From Bacteroidota bacterium (GTDB lineage: Bacteria; Bacteroidota; Bacteroidia; Bacteroidales; Prolixibacteraceae): a stretch of 14,489 nucleotides of DNA. The position numbers were made by a program, and so were the translations under genes. The notes under the pieces are model-generated. The model was given only the letters and a program-made list of their open reading frames with translations, had not been told where the DNA came from and searched no databases. Numbering within the stretch: position 1 is the stretch's first letter; every line of letters begins with the position of its first letter. This document shows, piece after piece, positions 1-7,832 of this stretch. Location of the stretch: contig JAUYEQ010000315.1 of assembly GCA_030691295.1 (NCBI GenBank), forward strand, positions 1-14,489. The letters run 5' to 3'.

Positions 1-321
1 TCAGGTACTTTGTCGCTCTTTTTCAATCCTAAAAACCGTTTAAAACTTGACCTATCGACTATTTGATACTCAATCTGATCGTCTGACAAATTATATAAAC
101 TCTGTATAATCAGTGCTTTAAACATTAATAATTTATCAAATGATGGCCGACCGCCTTTGGCTCTGTCTTTTGCTTCTTCACTAAAAGCTTTGTCAAGTGG
201 TGCTTTTGAATATGTTCCTGTTAATATAATCGTTTAATCTTTGAAGTGGATCACCTAGTTTAGTGAGTTTCTCCATTAAAAAATGATCATCAAAAAGGCC
301 AAGTGGATTTATGTTTTTCAT
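1..321 (-). pseudogene. IS5-family transposase, N-terminal part, frameshifted
   Basis: Reading leftward from the ATG at 319-321, the first frame gives MKNINPLGLFDDHFLMEKL and further to a TGA after 42 codons. A second frame then continues with APLDKAFSEEAKDRAKGGRP, a segment rich in FDKLLMFKALIIQSLYNLSDDQ, and FKRFLGLKKSDKVP up to the window edge. The GGRPSFD and LYNLSDDQ segments are typical of the N-terminal DUF772 domain of IS5-group transposases. The frames join near a run of four A residues (FK to AP), which one extra A would explain. The DDE catalytic part lies outside the window. It could be a dead copy or a programmed frameshift; the former is likelier because no strong slippery heptamer is visible. 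Confidence 0.75.
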
Positions 322-413
322 AGTTGCTTATTTTATTACTGTAAAATTAAGCAATTTATATGTAATTTAATCATTTAAGTTATTAACATTCAAGTATTTA
401 TGTAAACATTTAG

Positions 414-428
414 TTTTTAGAGATGCCC
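414..428 (-). repeat. Putative IS terminal inverted repeat
   Basis: The plus strand reads TTTTTAGAGATGCCC, so the element end reads GGGCATCTCTAAAAA from outside inward. The flanking TTAA at 429-432 fits an IS5-family target site. The partner repeat is outside the window, so this rests on one end only. Confidence 0.45.
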
Positions 429-442
429 TTAAGCATATCGGT

Positions 443-2098
443 CTATTTTAATTTCAGGATTAAAACGCTGTACGTATTTTTCCACGGACTTTGGTAAGCT
501 GCCCACATGGAATATTTTGAAGTTCCTGCGTCCTTGTATTCTCCAGTGAACGGGTTGAACCAGGTGACTTCCATTTGTCCACCAGCAGGTTCGGGCAACA
601 CCACGTTAATATGATGATTGGCTGCCGGAACAAGGTATAGGTACAAACCTTTTCCGTCTGTGAGCGGATAACTGCTCGAAGCCAGGTTGTCGTTTCCGAT
701 GCGGCTGTTGGTTGTAAGTTTAGGTTTTGCAGGCGACAACGTGTTGAAATCGTAGCGGGTAAATAATTCCTGAAGGTGTTTGTAATAGTCGAACCGTGGT
801 TTTTTGAACGAGTGTTTCGGATCGAGCGGGTCGTAAACCACGATGTTCCACGAGGTATTCTGCCAGTAATAGGTGGAATACACCCCGGCAAAAACACATT
901 CATAATTGCGGATCAGGCAGGTTTCGGCATTCACGTAGTTTCCTTCGAACGACAAGTACGGCCCTTCTTCGTAACCGCCATGTTCGATGTTCATCACCGG
1001 TTTGTCCGCGTGTTTCAGGTAGGCTTCCAAAGTCAAAGAATACAAATCGGAGCGCCAGTTTTGGATGGAAATAAAATCAACCCGGTCGGCCTCGCGCGAG
1101 CAGTATTCGTAGTCGTGAACGGTAATCAGGCGGTTGTAGGCATCCATTTTCCGGATACGCTCGATGCGTTCGTTGATGTACGGAATGTCGCAGCGGCCAT
1201 AGTCGAGCGCTTCTTTCGACACGTCCCAGATGATGTTGGAATAGCCCTGGTAACGCTTGATCACGTAATCGAAAAACCGGTTGTCTTCGGCAGAATACAT
1301 GGGCGGCCAGTTCACATTTTTGTTCCAGACGTAAATCATCACGTGGGCAACAATGCCTTTTTCGTGCAGGTGGTTGATTACCCGGTCGAAATGCTTAAAA
1401 AAGTCGACGTTGAGCGTGCTGAAATCGGGGTTTTGGTTATCGCCCTTAAATACCGAATATGTGGGCTTTTTGTAGCTGTATTCCTGCGGAACATCTGTTG
1501 AAACCTTCCAGTTCACATCGTAGGCATACACGTTCATCACCACCTGATTGAACCCATTGGCTTTCACATCGCTGATGATCTGCCTGGTTTTGGGCATATC
1601 AGCCGAGTTGCCATAATCCAAAGCGAACAACCAATCCAGCTCAAATGCCAGCGCGAAATAGGGTTTGCCGTCCTCGTACACAAATTTCCGTGGCGAATCG
1701 GGATGAATGGTCACCGCGCCATGCACTTCAGAATTGGAATTTGGGGTAACCGAAACGCTTCCTTTCAAGCCCGACAATTGTGGGATGGACGAAAAAGTCT
1801 GATAGCTCCATTCGCCAATTTTGTTTGCTGAAAACCGGATGACGTATTCCTGGTTGTCGTTGTAAAAACCGGGAACGGTCAACGTTTTCTTTTCAGGAGA
1901 AGTAAAAACCGCGCCAAACGAAACATCGAACGGATTTTCAACGGGTTTCGTTTTGAGTTTGAAAACCAAATCGACAGGAGCATAAAGTTCCGTAGAAATG
2001 GTTTTAGAACCTGCCGGAAATTTAGGTTGGCTATAACTCTTGGTTATAAATACTATTGCCAAAACTAGGATGATTAGCTTTAAAATATTGCCCTTCAT
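443..2098 (-). CDS. Secreted DUF5060/DUF4038-type glycoside hydrolase
   Basis: A 551-residue exported protein. Residues 1-23 form a Sec signal peptide (KGN, hydrophobic core LIILVLAIVFI, SYSQ). Residues about 35-120 look like the Ig-like DUF5060 domain (the NPF at 55-57 and GEWSYQTF fit it). Residues about 135-450 look like a DUF4038/apiosidase-like TIM barrel, starting at RKFVYEDGKPYFALAFELDW. Candidate catalytic acids are D292 or E296 in IIWDVSKEA and E372 in MNIEHGGYE, both at barrel-strand ends. The last 80 residues resemble the small C-terminal beta domain of these enzymes (FNPFTGEY). DUF4038 proteins include GH140 apiosidases, but this sequence is not close enough for me to assign a substrate. 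It is the last gene of the leftward run, starting 17 bases after the stop of the broken GH129-like gene, and appears intact. Confidence 0.75.
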   Translation of the reverse strand: MKGNILKLIILVLAIVFITKSYSQPKFPAGSKTISTELYAPVDLVFKLKTKPVENPFDVSFGAVFTSPEKKTLTVPGFYNDNQEYVIRFSANKIGEWSYQTFSSIPQLSGLKGSVSVTPNSNSEVHGAVTIHPDSPRKFVYEDGKPYFALAFELDWLFALDYGNSADMPKTRQIISDVKANGFNQVVMNVYAYDVNWKVSTDVPQEYSYKKPTYSVFKGDNQNPDFSTLNVDFFKHFDRVINHLHEKGIVAHVMIYVWNKNVNWPPMYSAEDNRFFDYVIKRYQGYSNIIWDVSKEALDYGRCDIPYINERIERIRKMDAYNRLITVHDYEYCSREADRVDFISIQNWRSDLYSLTLEAYLKHADKPVMNIEHGGYEEGPYLSFEGNYVNAETCLIRNYECVFAGVYSTYYWQNTSWNIVVYDPLDPKHSFKKPRFDYYKHLQELFTRYDFNTLSPAKPKLTTNSRIGNDNLASSSYPLTDGKGLYLYLVPAANHHINVVLPEPAGGQMEVTWFNPFTGEYKDAGTSKYSMWAAYQSPWKNTYSVLILKLK

Positions 2099-2115
2099 AA
2101 GTTTATACCTTGTAT

Positions 2116-3301
2116 TTAATTGGTCAGATATCCTTTTGCCTTGATGGTTTTTCCTTCAAACGAATAATCAGTATCCCCAAAATTAACCACTATTTTCTTG
2201 CCTGATGAAAACGTCGATTCCTGAACTTTATGGTCTGACGAAACGAAACGGTGCGAAACAAGATCATCGTAGGCAATTTGCTGCAACCACGGACAAACCT
2301 TTTTGTAGCTGTCGATGAACGTGAATTCGTATTCTTCCCAACGTTCTCGGTTTAAATTCCAAAGCGGGGCCGAGCCGTACAGCATGTTGAACAAATCTTT
2401 TTTCCACCAGATTTCGGGATACGGCGTGTGGTTGGCGTCCCAAAGAATGAGCGCCTTGTCGATACCCGACGATTTCAGTTCTTTGGCGAATTCCACATCG
2501 CGCTTTGTCCCAAACGTAAATGTGAACGGTTCCCATCATTTTGTCCATCGCCGGAAACCGTTTCCCCTTTTCCTTCAGGCTGATCACATTGTTTTTCTTC
2601 CAGATGTAATCGCGGTAGGCTTTTTCCTGTGCCACGTAACCGCCCTTGTCGAAAAAATGGTAGGTTACTTTGCGTTCGTACCCAAACTTTTCTATCGAAG
2701 GCAACCACAGCGGCTCAAAGGCCACCAGTCCGTTTTCGCGTTTGGTGCGCATGGTCGCATCGTAAGGCGTGTTCAGAATGGCCATGTAGCCGGTATTAAA
2801 CTGATTGTCAACCATTCCCATCCAGGCCATGGCAAGGCCGCCGCCGCAAAAGTAGGGTTGGTTTCCCCCAACAGGGTATTCGGTATCATCCACCGAAAGC
2901 AATAATCCTTCGCTATCGGTTAGCAGCACGTAATGGTTATTGTCGGGTGCTTTAAATGCCGATGGAAAGGCAAAATTTTGAATGCTGATTTTGTCATCGG
3001 CATTCAGGCTAATTTCCAATGCGGAGTTTGCCGTCAGTACAAAAGTTACGTCCAGTTCATGTTTTCCTGAAAGTTTCATATTCAGCGAATTGCCATTCTG
3101 TTCAGTTTTCTTTACGGTACACTGATCTTTTAACGGCAACTGCTCCCAAACTTTGTTGCAGCGTTTATCTGTTACCGAAAACAGTGCTGTTTGATCGTCG
3201 AAACGCACTTCGAGTTTAGAATCGGACAGTGTCCAGACTTTGGAATAGGCGGAAAGCACCATCAAGGTGAGAAAAATCGAAATAGTAATTGGTTTTATCA
3301 T
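2116..3301 (-). pseudogene. GH101/GH129-related glycosidase, frameshifted, core deleted
   Basis: The ATG at 3299-3301 opens a signal peptide (MIKPITISIFLTLMVLSAYS); an in-frame ATG at 3314-3316 is a less likely start. An N-terminal beta-sandwich follows and leads to MGTVHIYVWDKA, the start of the barrel in GH101/GH129-related proteins. The frame is then lost near 2499-2504 and continues in another frame with DVEFAKELKSSGIDKALILW, ending with YGSAPLW, a DLVSHRFVSSD segment, KVQESTF and VVNFGDTDY, which are family C-terminal motifs. WDANHTPYPEI joins WWKKDLFNMLYG directly near 2405-2433, so most of the barrel, where the catalytic acids would lie, is missing. The rest totals roughly 390 residues against about 600 or more expected. 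The family call comes from memory of motifs; the two lesions are visible in the frames. Confidence 0.7.
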
Positions 3302-3342
3302 GGTAGGTTTATGCAATAGGGTTCAAGCAGGTTTTGGGTTGA

Positions 3343-5244
3343 TTACCAAACTTTCAATTTTAATTCACCTTTCCCCGGATTCTCAAACGGACCAACAGAT
3401 GGATCAATTTCCGAACGTTTTTTACCAAAATAATCGGTATCAATTTTCAGGGCAGTTCCATCAGGGTTGTCGAACCTCGCCTTTGGAATTTTTGCCTTGC
3501 CCAACATTTCCGTAGTGATCATTTTCAGTTTCTGGTCATAAATATTCTGGTTGAAGGCGATTTGCAGATACACATCTTTCCCGTCCTCAACCAATTTCAA
3601 TTTAGGATCAAAAGCAGGGTCGATCGTAAAATTCACATCTTTATCAGAAGGTTTTGCCCCGTTGTAGTAGGCATTCCCATTCATCCACACCGGAAGTTTG
3701 GCATCATTGTATCCTTCCAAACCATATTTAAATTTGCTTTCGGCACTGGTTTTATGGCTCTTTCCGATAAAAATATTGTTATAAAACCGGTCGTCGCCCG
3801 AAATAATGGTAGTAAGTGCTGCCATATTGGTAGAGTGAGGTAAAAAATAGGGAGTAAAACGGTTAAGATCGGGCCACATATGTACAGCACCTGCTACCAA
3901 ATTGTGAAGATATGCTCCCCCCTCCGATTGCGTTCGGATAGAAACCGCCGATAACAGAATATTATTATCGACAATAAACGGCCCGTGATTAACCTCCAGA
4001 AAAATATCTTCCATATCATTTCCATAAAACAGATTACCGGAAACCCTCGTTCCCTGAGTCATCCAATCGAGCCACAAGCCTCTTCCGCAATCATGAATCC
4101 GGTTTTTCCTGATTTGTGTGTCGATTGCCGCATGAAATTTAATTCCTCCGATTTCAGCACCAGAGAATTGCCGTTTTGTCCAGATGTTGTAAATGTGGTT
4201 ATTTTCGATGATACAAAAAGCGGCGCCCATACTCCCGCAAATGCCTGTTTGTTCGCAGTTGAAAATGGTGTTGTTGCGCACAATATGCGAACCGATATTC
4301 TCTTTGTTCCAGCCATTCCGGAGTACATTAAAAGTTACTTCGATATAGTGAATATTGCCATCCCTGTTCACATTCTCTTTGTCGGCAGTCCAGGTATTGT
4401 GCCCGGTTCCGCGCTCTTTCCCCAAGGTTATTCCTGAACATTTCGAATCGCTGATCACATTGTTTTCGATGATCCAGCCTTTGTTCCAATGTGTGGCAAT
4501 CATACCCACCTGTTCGGCTGTTGGCGCTCCCCATTGCGTAGCTGCCTGACTAACATGGAACCCGCTGATGGTAATGTAATTAATGCCCGGTTTTGAGGGA
4601 TAAAAAACGGTTGGCCGCGTACTGATTTCAACCAATTCGTTGTTGGGGTTGAATTTCCGGAAGTTGGCCCAGATCGTTGTAAAGTTGTCATCACTTTCGC
4701 AATACCAGGTATAAGTTGAGCCTTCTGTATCCTTGATTTTGGTATTCGGAACCGGATTAATCACCAATTCCATTGTCTCTTTTTCGTACAGCGATTTGCC
4801 GTTCAGGAATACTTCGCCGGTATGATGTATCCGTCCTCTTTTATCGAACCAGTCACCGTTGACCGAATCTTTGTATGGATTGTAGTCGCCAAAATACGAA
4901 TTTGGGATAGTTACTTTCCAGGTTCCATTTTTCTCCCTTTTCCATCCGGTTATCACTTCCGATCCTTTGATTTCCACTTTTTCGCCTGGCGCTGCACGAT
5001 ATACAATCCGTTTGGCATCGCTTTCGCCACCACGGGCCGGATCGATCCGTTCGCGGTAAGTTCCGGCATGAACCGTAATGACATCGCCCGCATCGGCTAC
5101 TTGTGCTGCATGATTGATTGTGCGGAACGGTTTTAAGGCTGACCCTTCATTATTGTTGTTGCCGTTTACCGAAATATGGTACTCCTTGGCATTAACATTT
5201 CCGGCAAATAATAGAAAAAATGCAAGTAGTTTTAGGTTTTTCAT
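3343..5244 (-). CDS. Secreted GH120 beta-xylosidase (beta-helix)
   Basis: A 633-residue enzyme expected to release xylose from the non-reducing end of xylo-oligosaccharides. The chosen ATG (5242-5244) opens a signal peptide MKNLKLLAFFLLFAGNVNA; the frame is open further upstream but would run into the preceding gene. From KEYHISVNGN onward it resembles the Thermoanaerobacterium GH120 enzyme XylC along its length: PFRTINHAA, AGTYRER, YFGDYNPYKD, HTGEVFLNG, KGWIIENN, SGITLGKE, KFHAAIDTQI, LWLDWMTQGTRV, LEVNHGP, the PHST motif and the KVW end. D393 in WLDW and E417 in LEVNHGP correspond to the family nucleophile and acid/base. NN-rich turns mark the right-handed beta-helix. It starts 11 bases after the stop of the URO-D-like gene. 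XylC lacks a signal peptide as I recall it, so export is a difference here. Confidence 0.88.
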   Translation of the reverse strand: MKNLKLLAFFLLFAGNVNAKEYHISVNGNNNNEGSALKPFRTINHAAQVADAGDVITVHAGTYRERIDPARGGESDAKRIVYRAAPGEKVEIKGSEVITGWKREKNGTWKVTIPNSYFGDYNPYKDSVNGDWFDKRGRIHHTGEVFLNGKSLYEKETMELVINPVPNTKIKDTEGSTYTWYCESDDNFTTIWANFRKFNPNNELVEISTRPTVFYPSKPGINYITISGFHVSQAATQWGAPTAEQVGMIATHWNKGWIIENNVISDSKCSGITLGKERGTGHNTWTADKENVNRDGNIHYIEVTFNVLRNGWNKENIGSHIVRNNTIFNCEQTGICGSMGAAFCIIENNHIYNIWTKRQFSGAEIGGIKFHAAIDTQIRKNRIHDCGRGLWLDWMTQGTRVSGNLFYGNDMEDIFLEVNHGPFIVDNNILLSAVSIRTQSEGGAYLHNLVAGAVHMWPDLNRFTPYFLPHSTNMAALTTIISGDDRFYNNIFIGKSHKTSAESKFKYGLEGYNDAKLPVWMNGNAYYNGAKPSDKDVNFTIDPAFDPKLKLVEDGKDVYLQIAFNQNIYDQKLKMITTEMLGKAKIPKARFDNPDGTALKIDTDYFGKKRSEIDPSVGPFENPGKGELKLKVW

Positions 5245-5255
5245 ATAGGTTAGAT

Positions 5256-6518
5256 TTATATTTCGCCGTTGAATTCCTTTACCGCATCTACCATTGCAAC
5301 AATATTTTCGCCCGGAACATTTGCCTGAATATTGTGAACGGCGTTGAATACAAACCCACCGTCTTTGGCAAAAATGTCGCACAATCGCAGCACTTCATCG
5401 CGCACCTGTTCAGGAGTAGAATAAGGCAAGGTTTTTTGCGTATCAATGCCACCACCCCAGAAAACGAGGTCTTTTCCATAGGTCTTTTTTAAATGTGCCG
5501 GATCCATTCCTTTGGCTGCCACCTGCACGGGATTGATGATATCGAAACCGGCATCGATAAAGCGCGACATAAACGTTTCAACAGCGCCGCACGAGTGTTT
5601 AAACGTTTTCCAATTGGTATTTGAATGTACCCAATCGTTGATACGCTTATAATATGGCAACCACAAATCGTCAAATTGTTCGGGTGCGCAAAAAGTTGAA
5701 TCCTGCGTACCAAAATCGGTTCCGCAAATAAAAACAGCGTCCAGATTATCGCCAATTACCTCATGCAAACGGCGAAAATTTTCCACCGCAATTTCAGACT
5801 GACGATCAAAAATGGCGGTGACATAATCGGGCCTCAAAACAGTACTCATGTACCATTCTGCAATGTCGCGAATGCCTTTTGGGTGTTTCATCTGCAAGCC
5901 CGGAACCAGCGCAATATCGCCAAGAGCAGTTCCGCCAAGTCCGGCAATCACGGCTTTTCCGGTTGCACGGGCTTTTTGTGTTGCTTCTTTCCAGAAAGTC
6001 AGTTCGCTTTCTGTTACCAAACCAAATTCTTCAAGGTTATCCCGAACATCCAGCTTTTCATCATCAACCGGTTCCTGACGTATAATGGCATCGAAAAAGT
6101 AACTTGCTTTTGGCATTCGGGCTGAAGGTGGGACTGAAGTATCGCCTTCAGGATAAATCATTAAATCCCTTTTTTCATCGTAAGAAGTGTTGAATCCTTC
6201 AGGAACGAGCACGGTTTGCCCCCAAAATGTTTTGAATTCCTTTAGCGGTTCGTGGTTGTAAATGCCGAACATGTTGTTTTTTCCCCAGGCACCAATCACA
6301 TCAATACCCATCGCATCCATAAGTTCCTGATCAACTTCGCCCAGCATTTGATAGGGTTCAACCACCCGTACCGGCTTATTTTCCAAGCCATAATGTTTCC
6401 GGAGGTTTTCAACCGACAGTACGTGAATTCCGGTTACTGCGGTTCCGCCAAAATCAACCACTACTTTGTCGGGCTGTTTGTGGTTGACGGTCAGGTCAAA
6501 GCGTTCTTTTGATGTCAT
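5256..6518 (-). CDS. Uroporphyrinogen decarboxylase-superfamily protein
   Basis: A 420-residue cytoplasmic protein without a signal peptide, of the URO-D fold family (PF01208) that also holds cobalamin-dependent methyltransferases such as MtaA and CmuA. Supporting motifs are MTSKERF at the start, DFGGT (22-26), FICGTDFGTQ (263-272), HSCGAVETF (308-316), DIINPVQ (326-332) and FWGGGIDTQ (353-361). H308 and C310 match the HxCG zinc-type motif of the methyltransferase branch rather than a haem-pathway enzyme. It sits between a Gfo/Idh oxidoreductase (18 bases upstream) and the GH120 xylosidase (11 bases downstream), so it should be co-expressed with carbohydrate enzymes. Family members in such loci are annotated as putative methyltransferases or decarboxylases; the substrate here is unknown. 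A role in haem synthesis is unlikely from context. No corrinoid protein is visible nearby. Confidence 0.8.
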   Translation of the reverse strand: MTSKERFDLTVNHKQPDKVVVDFGGTAVTGIHVLSVENLRKHYGLENKPVRVVEPYQMLGEVDQELMDAMGIDVIGAWGKNNMFGIYNHEPLKEFKTFWGQTVLVPEGFNTSYDEKRDLMIYPEGDTSVPPSARMPKASYFFDAIIRQEPVDDEKLDVRDNLEEFGLVTESELTFWKEATQKARATGKAVIAGLGGTALGDIALVPGLQMKHPKGIRDIAEWYMSTVLRPDYVTAIFDRQSEIAVENFRRLHEVIGDNLDAVFICGTDFGTQDSTFCAPEQFDDLWLPYYKRINDWVHSNTNWKTFKHSCGAVETFMSRFIDAGFDIINPVQVAAKGMDPAHLKKTYGKDLVFWGGGIDTQKTLPYSTPEQVRDEVLRLCDIFAKDGGFVFNAVHNIQANVPGENIVAMVDAVKEFNGEI

Positions 6519-6536
6519 TTTTCAAGAGTTTCAGGT

Positions 6537-7814
6537 TTACGGGTGTTTGTATTTTCCGCGGTAATCCCGTTTCATCAATTGCGAAGCTGCCGAGTTATTC
6601 ACAATTTCATTTTTTGTAGCATCCCACTTTACCAGCGATCCGGTGTAATGCGAAATCATGGCCAGTTGTACCGTTGCTGTCGATTGAAACGCATCTTCAG
6701 GAGTGCTGTTGATCATGTTTTTATCTTTCGCCCTCACCGCATTCAGGAAATTCTCGACATGGTTTTCCTGCATTGGCACTGATGGAATCGCCATCTCTTC
6801 AACTTTTGCATCTTTCCCTGCCGGATAAAGAATTATTTTGGAATCGCCGGTAAACAGCGAGGCTTTTTCACCATGAAAGAATATGCCGTTGTTAAATTCT
6901 TTGTTCGGGTCGCCCGGACCCCAAAGGCGGTGCTGCCAAACGACAGGAGCTTTCCTGAAGGCCATATTCGCGGTAAGCGTATCAGGTGTAGTTATTTTAT
7001 TTTTCAATTCAAAAATACCTCCCGTGGTATAAAATTCGGTGGGCATCGATTCGCCCATGATCAGGCGAATACCGTCGATGAGGTGAATACCCCAATCGAC
7101 CAAATGGCCATTTCCGTATTCTTTCTCCAGGCGCCACGCTTTATGGGCAATGTTTGGCCGGTATTCGAGTTTTGGGGCCGGACCGCACCATTCTTCCCAG
7201 TCGAGCGAAGCAGGGGGTGCTTGTATTGTGGTATCCTGAAGCACAGGAACATAATTGATCTGTGCTGCGATTTGGTGAACATTGCCAATTGTTCCGTCAT
7301 CAATCATTTCTTTGGCCTTTCTGAAAGCAGCACTCTGCCTCCGTTGGAAACCGATTTGCACAATATTGCCTGCTTTCTGGGCAGCCTTCACCATCGCCAA
7401 ACCTTCCTGAATATCGTATGCCAGTGGTTTTTCGCAGTAAATATCCAGTCCCTTTTCGCAGGCAGCGATGAACTGAAGGGCGTGCCAGTGCGGAGGTGTG
7501 CCGATAAAAACAGCTTCCAGCCCTTTTACGTTCAACAAATCCTGATAGTACTTGAATGTTTGCGGCCGGATTCCCTGAAGTTTGGCCACCTCATCGGCAC
7601 TGTTTTTCAAATGTTCGGTATCCACGTCACAAATGGCAACTACCTCTACCCCGCCCACTTTAAAGGCTGCCTTGGTAATAACCATACCGTACCATCCGGC
7701 GCCAATCAAGCCGATTTTTATTTTCCGATCCTGAGGGTAAGCCTGTCCATACATCGATGTAAGCAAAGCTGCTGATCCAATGGATGCTGTTCTGATAAAA
7801 TTGCGTCGTTCCAT
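6537..7814 (-). CDS. Gfo/Idh/MocA family oxidoreductase with Tat-like signal
   Basis: A 425-residue NAD(P)-dependent oxidoreductase. The N-terminus MERRNFIRTASIGSAALLTS carries a twin-arginine-type motif (RRNFIR) and a hydrophobic stretch, so it is probably folded with cofactor and exported by Tat. The Rossmann nucleotide loop is GLIGAGWYG (35-43), followed by the acidic CDVD end of beta-2 (62-65), IGTPPHWH (104-111), the family CEKP motif (127-130, K129) and GHLVDWGIHLID (236-247) with D240 and H244 in the usual active-site positions. Length and layout match Bacteroidota proteins that act on sugars; some relatives are GH109-type alpha-N-acetylgalactosaminidases using NAD, which is one possibility here. 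It starts 11 bases after the end of the broken GH36-like gene and is followed by the URO-D-like gene. Substrate not determinable. Confidence 0.85.
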   Translation of the reverse strand: MERRNFIRTASIGSAALLTSMYGQAYPQDRKIKIGLIGAGWYGMVITKAAFKVGGVEVVAICDVDTEHLKNSADEVAKLQGIRPQTFKYYQDLLNVKGLEAVFIGTPPHWHALQFIAACEKGLDIYCEKPLAYDIQEGLAMVKAAQKAGNIVQIGFQRRQSAAFRKAKEMIDDGTIGNVHQIAAQINYVPVLQDTTIQAPPASLDWEEWCGPAPKLEYRPNIAHKAWRLEKEYGNGHLVDWGIHLIDGIRLIMGESMPTEFYTTGGIFELKNKITTPDTLTANMAFRKAPVVWQHRLWGPGDPNKEFNNGIFFHGEKASLFTGDSKIILYPAGKDAKVEEMAIPSVPMQENHVENFLNAVRAKDKNMINSTPEDAFQSTATVQLAMISHYTGSLVKWDATKNEIVNNSAASQLMKRDYRGKYKHP

Positions 7815-7819
7815 AATTT

Positions 7820-7832
7820 ATTGGTTTAGTTT
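7820..7832 (-). repeat. 13-bp leader repeat, copy upstream of oxidoreductase
   Basis: The minus strand reads AAACTAAACCAAT just before the oxidoreductase start, overlapping the end of the previous gene. The same 13 bases recur at 9700-9712, directly at the start codon of the GH36-like gene. Function unknown; could be chance. Confidence 0.5.

Larger units (their letters stand above)
1..428 (-). mobile_element. Partial IS5-type insertion sequence (one end)
   Basis: The left edge holds one end of an insertion sequence. It contains the start of a transposase gene read leftward, about 107 bp of AT-rich leader, and a terminal motif that reads GGGCATCTCTAAAAA from the outer end on the minus strand (414-428). 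Directly outside it is TTAA (429-432), which fits the four-base YTAR-type target duplication of IS5-family elements. The other end lies beyond the window, so the boundary is inferred from this single end. The element sits just past the stop codon of the neighbouring hydrolase gene and leaves it intact. Confidence 0.6.

Noticed and set aside
776..1501. 241-codon open frame on the plus strand opposite the DUF5060/DUF4038 gene
   Set aside because: It lies wholly inside a convincing hydrolase gene and its translation has no family features.
2116..2496. Independent 126-residue gene downstream of the GH129-like frame
   Set aside because: Its sequence continues the family C-terminus, and the apparent start codon is only the first start-like codon after the frameshift (GTG read as M inside DVEFAKEL).
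5245..5382. Extended N-terminus of the GH120 gene using an upstream start
   Set aside because: The extra 46 residues overlap the end of the URO-D-like gene, have a shadow-type composition, and would bury the signal peptide that begins at 5244.
6873..7775. 300-codon open frame on the plus strand opposite the oxidoreductase gene
   Set aside because: It is antisense to a clearly conserved Gfo/Idh gene, shows no recognisable domain or signal, and its length is explained by the codon pattern of the real gene.
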